6,374 nt of DNA. Origin: Nitrososphaerales archaeon. GTDB taxonomy: Archaea > Thermoproteota > Nitrososphaeria > Nitrososphaerales > UBA183. The stretch is from contig JASHZW010000002.1 of assembly GCA_030042335.1 (NCBI GenBank), forward strand, positions 1 to 6,374, read 5' to 3'. A program made the position numbers and the translations under genes. Below the pieces are notes generated by a model that was given only the letters and a program-made list of their open reading frames with translations, was not told the DNA's origin and made no database searches. Shown here piece by piece: positions 5,225-6,374 of this stretch. How positions within the stretch are numbered: position 1 is the first letter of the stretch; every line of letters starts with the position of its first letter.

Positions 5225-6184
5225 CTATTCGACCCACCCCAGTTTTTGCTTGATTATGTAGTTATCGAGCAGCTCCCTGCAGCGGTTGCGCACGGTAACC
5301 TCGGTGACCTCCGCGAACTCCGCTATCTCCCTCTGGGGGAGATGCTCGCCCCGCATGACGCAGGAGATGTAGACGTACGCCGCGGCCAGCCCGGCAGGGG
5401 CCTTCCCGCTGGATATCTTCGAGTCGTTGGTCGCCCTCGAGAGATACAGGGCGAGGTGCTCGACCCTGGGGTCGATCTTGGCGAGGTTGACCAGCTTCGA
5501 GATGTGTTTCTCCACGGAGGGAGGGGGCACATAGTCCTTCTCGACGTCCTTGAGTATCAGGCGGAAGTACTTGGCGGCGGCGCCCTTTTCGATGCCCGCC
5601 GCACGCGCCACCTCCTTCAGGGTCCTGCTCACCCCGCACTTCCTGCACGCCAGGAGGACGACGGCGGCGGTCATCCCCATTATCGACTTGCTCTTTGCGA
5701 CCTTGAGCCTGACGGAGGTCCGGTAGATGTGAGCCGCAGTCTCGGCCACATTCTTGGGTAGGCTGAGGTTGTCGCACACCTCTGTGATCTTCGCTAGCAC
5801 TATGGCGAGGCCCCTCTCCTGGCTGTTGCTCGTCCTCGTCCTCGACTGCCACTTCTTCATCTTCTCGACGGTCGCGCGCATGGTGGGGTCGAGGTACTTA
5901 CCATGAGCGTCGCGCATCTCCATGCTGATGTCGGTCGAGAGACCCAGGTCGTGGAGCGTGAGCGTGGTCGGGGACCCGACACGGACTCGCTTGCTCTTCT
6001 CCTCCAGGTCGAGCGCCTTCCATTCGGGACCTTCGTCGGCCTGCCCCGTCGTGACGTAACCGCAGCTCGGGCAGACCTGCTCGCCCTTGTCGGTGTCACC
6101 GATGAGCTTGTTGCCGCAGTTTATGCAGTATATACGGAATAATTCGTCCTCGGCCCTCGTCTCCCACAAGGTTGAGACATTCAC
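5225..6184 (-). CDS. tfb: Transcription initiation factor B (TFB/TFIIB)
   Basis: TFB binds the TBP-TATA complex and the BRE, recruits RNA polymerase and helps choose the transcription start. The 319-residue length is normal. An N-terminal zinc ribbon uses C20, C23, C38 and C41 (YCINCGNK and VCPSCGY). The B-reader/linker region follows with EGPEWKALD (51-59) and KRVRVGSP (65-72), then LTLHDLGLSTDIS. Two cyclin folds occupy roughly 120-213 and 220-315; the second has APAGLAAAYVYISC (262-275) and the helix-turn-helix QREIAEFAEVTEVTVRNR (284-301), which reads the BRE. The start is GTG at 6184, 19 codons before the first zinc cysteine, and it overlaps the gar1 TGA as GTGA. Adjacency of gar1 and tfb is a recurrent archaeal arrangement. 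Many archaea carry several TFBs; whether this is the general one cannot be told from the window, though its company suggests housekeeping. Confidence 0.98.
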   Translation of the reverse strand: MNVSTLWETRAEDELFRIYCINCGNKLIGDTDKGEQVCPSCGYVTTGQADEGPEWKALDLEEKSKRVRVGSPTTLTLHDLGLSTDISMEMRDAHGKYLDPTMRATVEKMKKWQSRTRTSNSQERGLAIVLAKITEVCDNLSLPKNVAETAAHIYRTSVRLKVAKSKSIMGMTAAVVLLACRKCGVSRTLKEVARAAGIEKGAAAKYFRLILKDVEKDYVPPPSVEKHISKLVNLAKIDPRVEHLALYLSRATNDSKISSGKAPAGLAAAYVYISCVMRGEHLPQREIAEFAEVTEVTVRNRCRELLDNYIIKQKLGWVE

Positions 6185-6374
6185 CTGGAGAGGAAGACCT
6201 TCTGCCCCTTCACGCCGGACCTAGAGCTTCCAGGGATGGCCGACGCATATGGCTTGGAGACGGGGCCCATCAGTTCGAGGATCTTCACGACGTTCCTACC
6301 CTTCGAGTCCACAAGGACCGTACCGGCTGCGACCTCTTGGTCGAGCCGAAGGATTATGCGCCCACTGCGGGCGG
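6181..6374 (-). CDS. gar1: Gar1, box H/ACA sRNP protein, 5' truncated by window edge
   Basis: The reverse strand from the window edge to TGA at 6183-6181 encodes the last 63 residues of a Gar1-like protein, too short and edge-cut to stand out as an open frame. Gar1 binds the catalytic subunit Cbf5 in the box H/ACA ribonucleoprotein and promotes substrate loading and release during guided pseudouridylation. Visible features are the beta-barrel segments GTVLVDSKGRNVVKILELMG (visible residues 17-36) and the diagnostic GPVSKPYASAIP (36-47), matching the family's G-P-V-x-x-P-Y core, then a short basic tail ending KGQKVFLSR. Archaeal Gar1 is only about 75-100 residues, so a few tens are missing upstream. 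Its stop overlaps the tfb GTG in a GTGA junction, making gar1 the first visible gene of the gar1-tfb-TFE-beta-rlmE operon. The promoter lies outside the window. Confidence 0.9.
   Translation of the reverse strand, partial: ARSGRIILRLDQEVAAGTVLVDSKGRNVVKILELMGPVSKPYASAIPGSSRSGVKGQKVFLSR

Noticed and set aside
5246..5761. Plus-strand open frame opposite tfb
   Set aside because: Antisense shadow of conserved TFB cyclin folds; no family resemblance.
1..6374. CRISPR repeats, insertion sequences, tRNA genes
   Set aside because: Protein-coding sequence fills the window apart from about 56 nt, and I saw no direct repeats, terminal inverted repeats or cloverleaf-like sequence.

Overview
The window is a gene-dense, G+C-rich stretch of archaeal chromosome. 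The diagnosis rests on core archaeal information-processing proteins: Nop5 and fibrillarin of the box C/D guide ribonucleoprotein, Gar1 of the box H/ACA one, the initiation factor TFB, and a protein I read as TFE-beta, the archaeal relative of Pol III subunit RPC39/RPC34. TFE-beta is known from Crenarchaeota, Thaumarchaeota and some other archaea and is missing from a number of euryarchaea, so it narrows the lineage only slightly. I cannot name the phylum. Nine genes cover almost every base, and there are no RNA genes, mobile elements or CRISPR repeats that I can support.

The genes fall into four transcription units. (1) Plus strand, 1-1675: the 3' part of nop5 followed by flpA (fibrillarin), which begins inside nop5 with a 113-nt out-of-frame overlap. 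(2) Minus strand, 2906-1672: a THEP1-family nucleoside-triphosphatase followed by rnhB (RNase HII), joined by a GTGA stop/start overlap. (3) Plus strand, 2962-4113: trm1, which diverges from THEP1 across a 55-nt gap holding one central TATA-like element. (4) Minus strand, 6374-4096: gar1 (5' end outside the window), tfb, TFE-beta and rlmE/ftsJ, packed with junctions of -4, 0 and +1 nt. Both convergent pairs overlap at their 3' ends (flpA/rnhB by 4 nt, trm1/rlmE by 18 nt).

The theme is RNA modification plus transcription initiation. Nop5-fibrillarin makes guided 2'-O-methyl marks, Gar1 supports guided pseudouridylation, RlmE methylates a 23S rRNA ribose, and Trm1 methylates tRNA G26. TFB and TFE-beta both act in RNA polymerase initiation. 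RNase HII removes RNA from RNA-DNA hybrids, and THEP1 has no settled physiological role. The points most worth a second look are the nop5/flpA overprinted overlap, the nearly symmetric TATA between trm1 and THEP1, the co-transcription of TFB and TFE-beta with RNA-modification genes, and the THEP1-rnhB coupling. All families are known; I do not see a clearly new defence or mobile system here.
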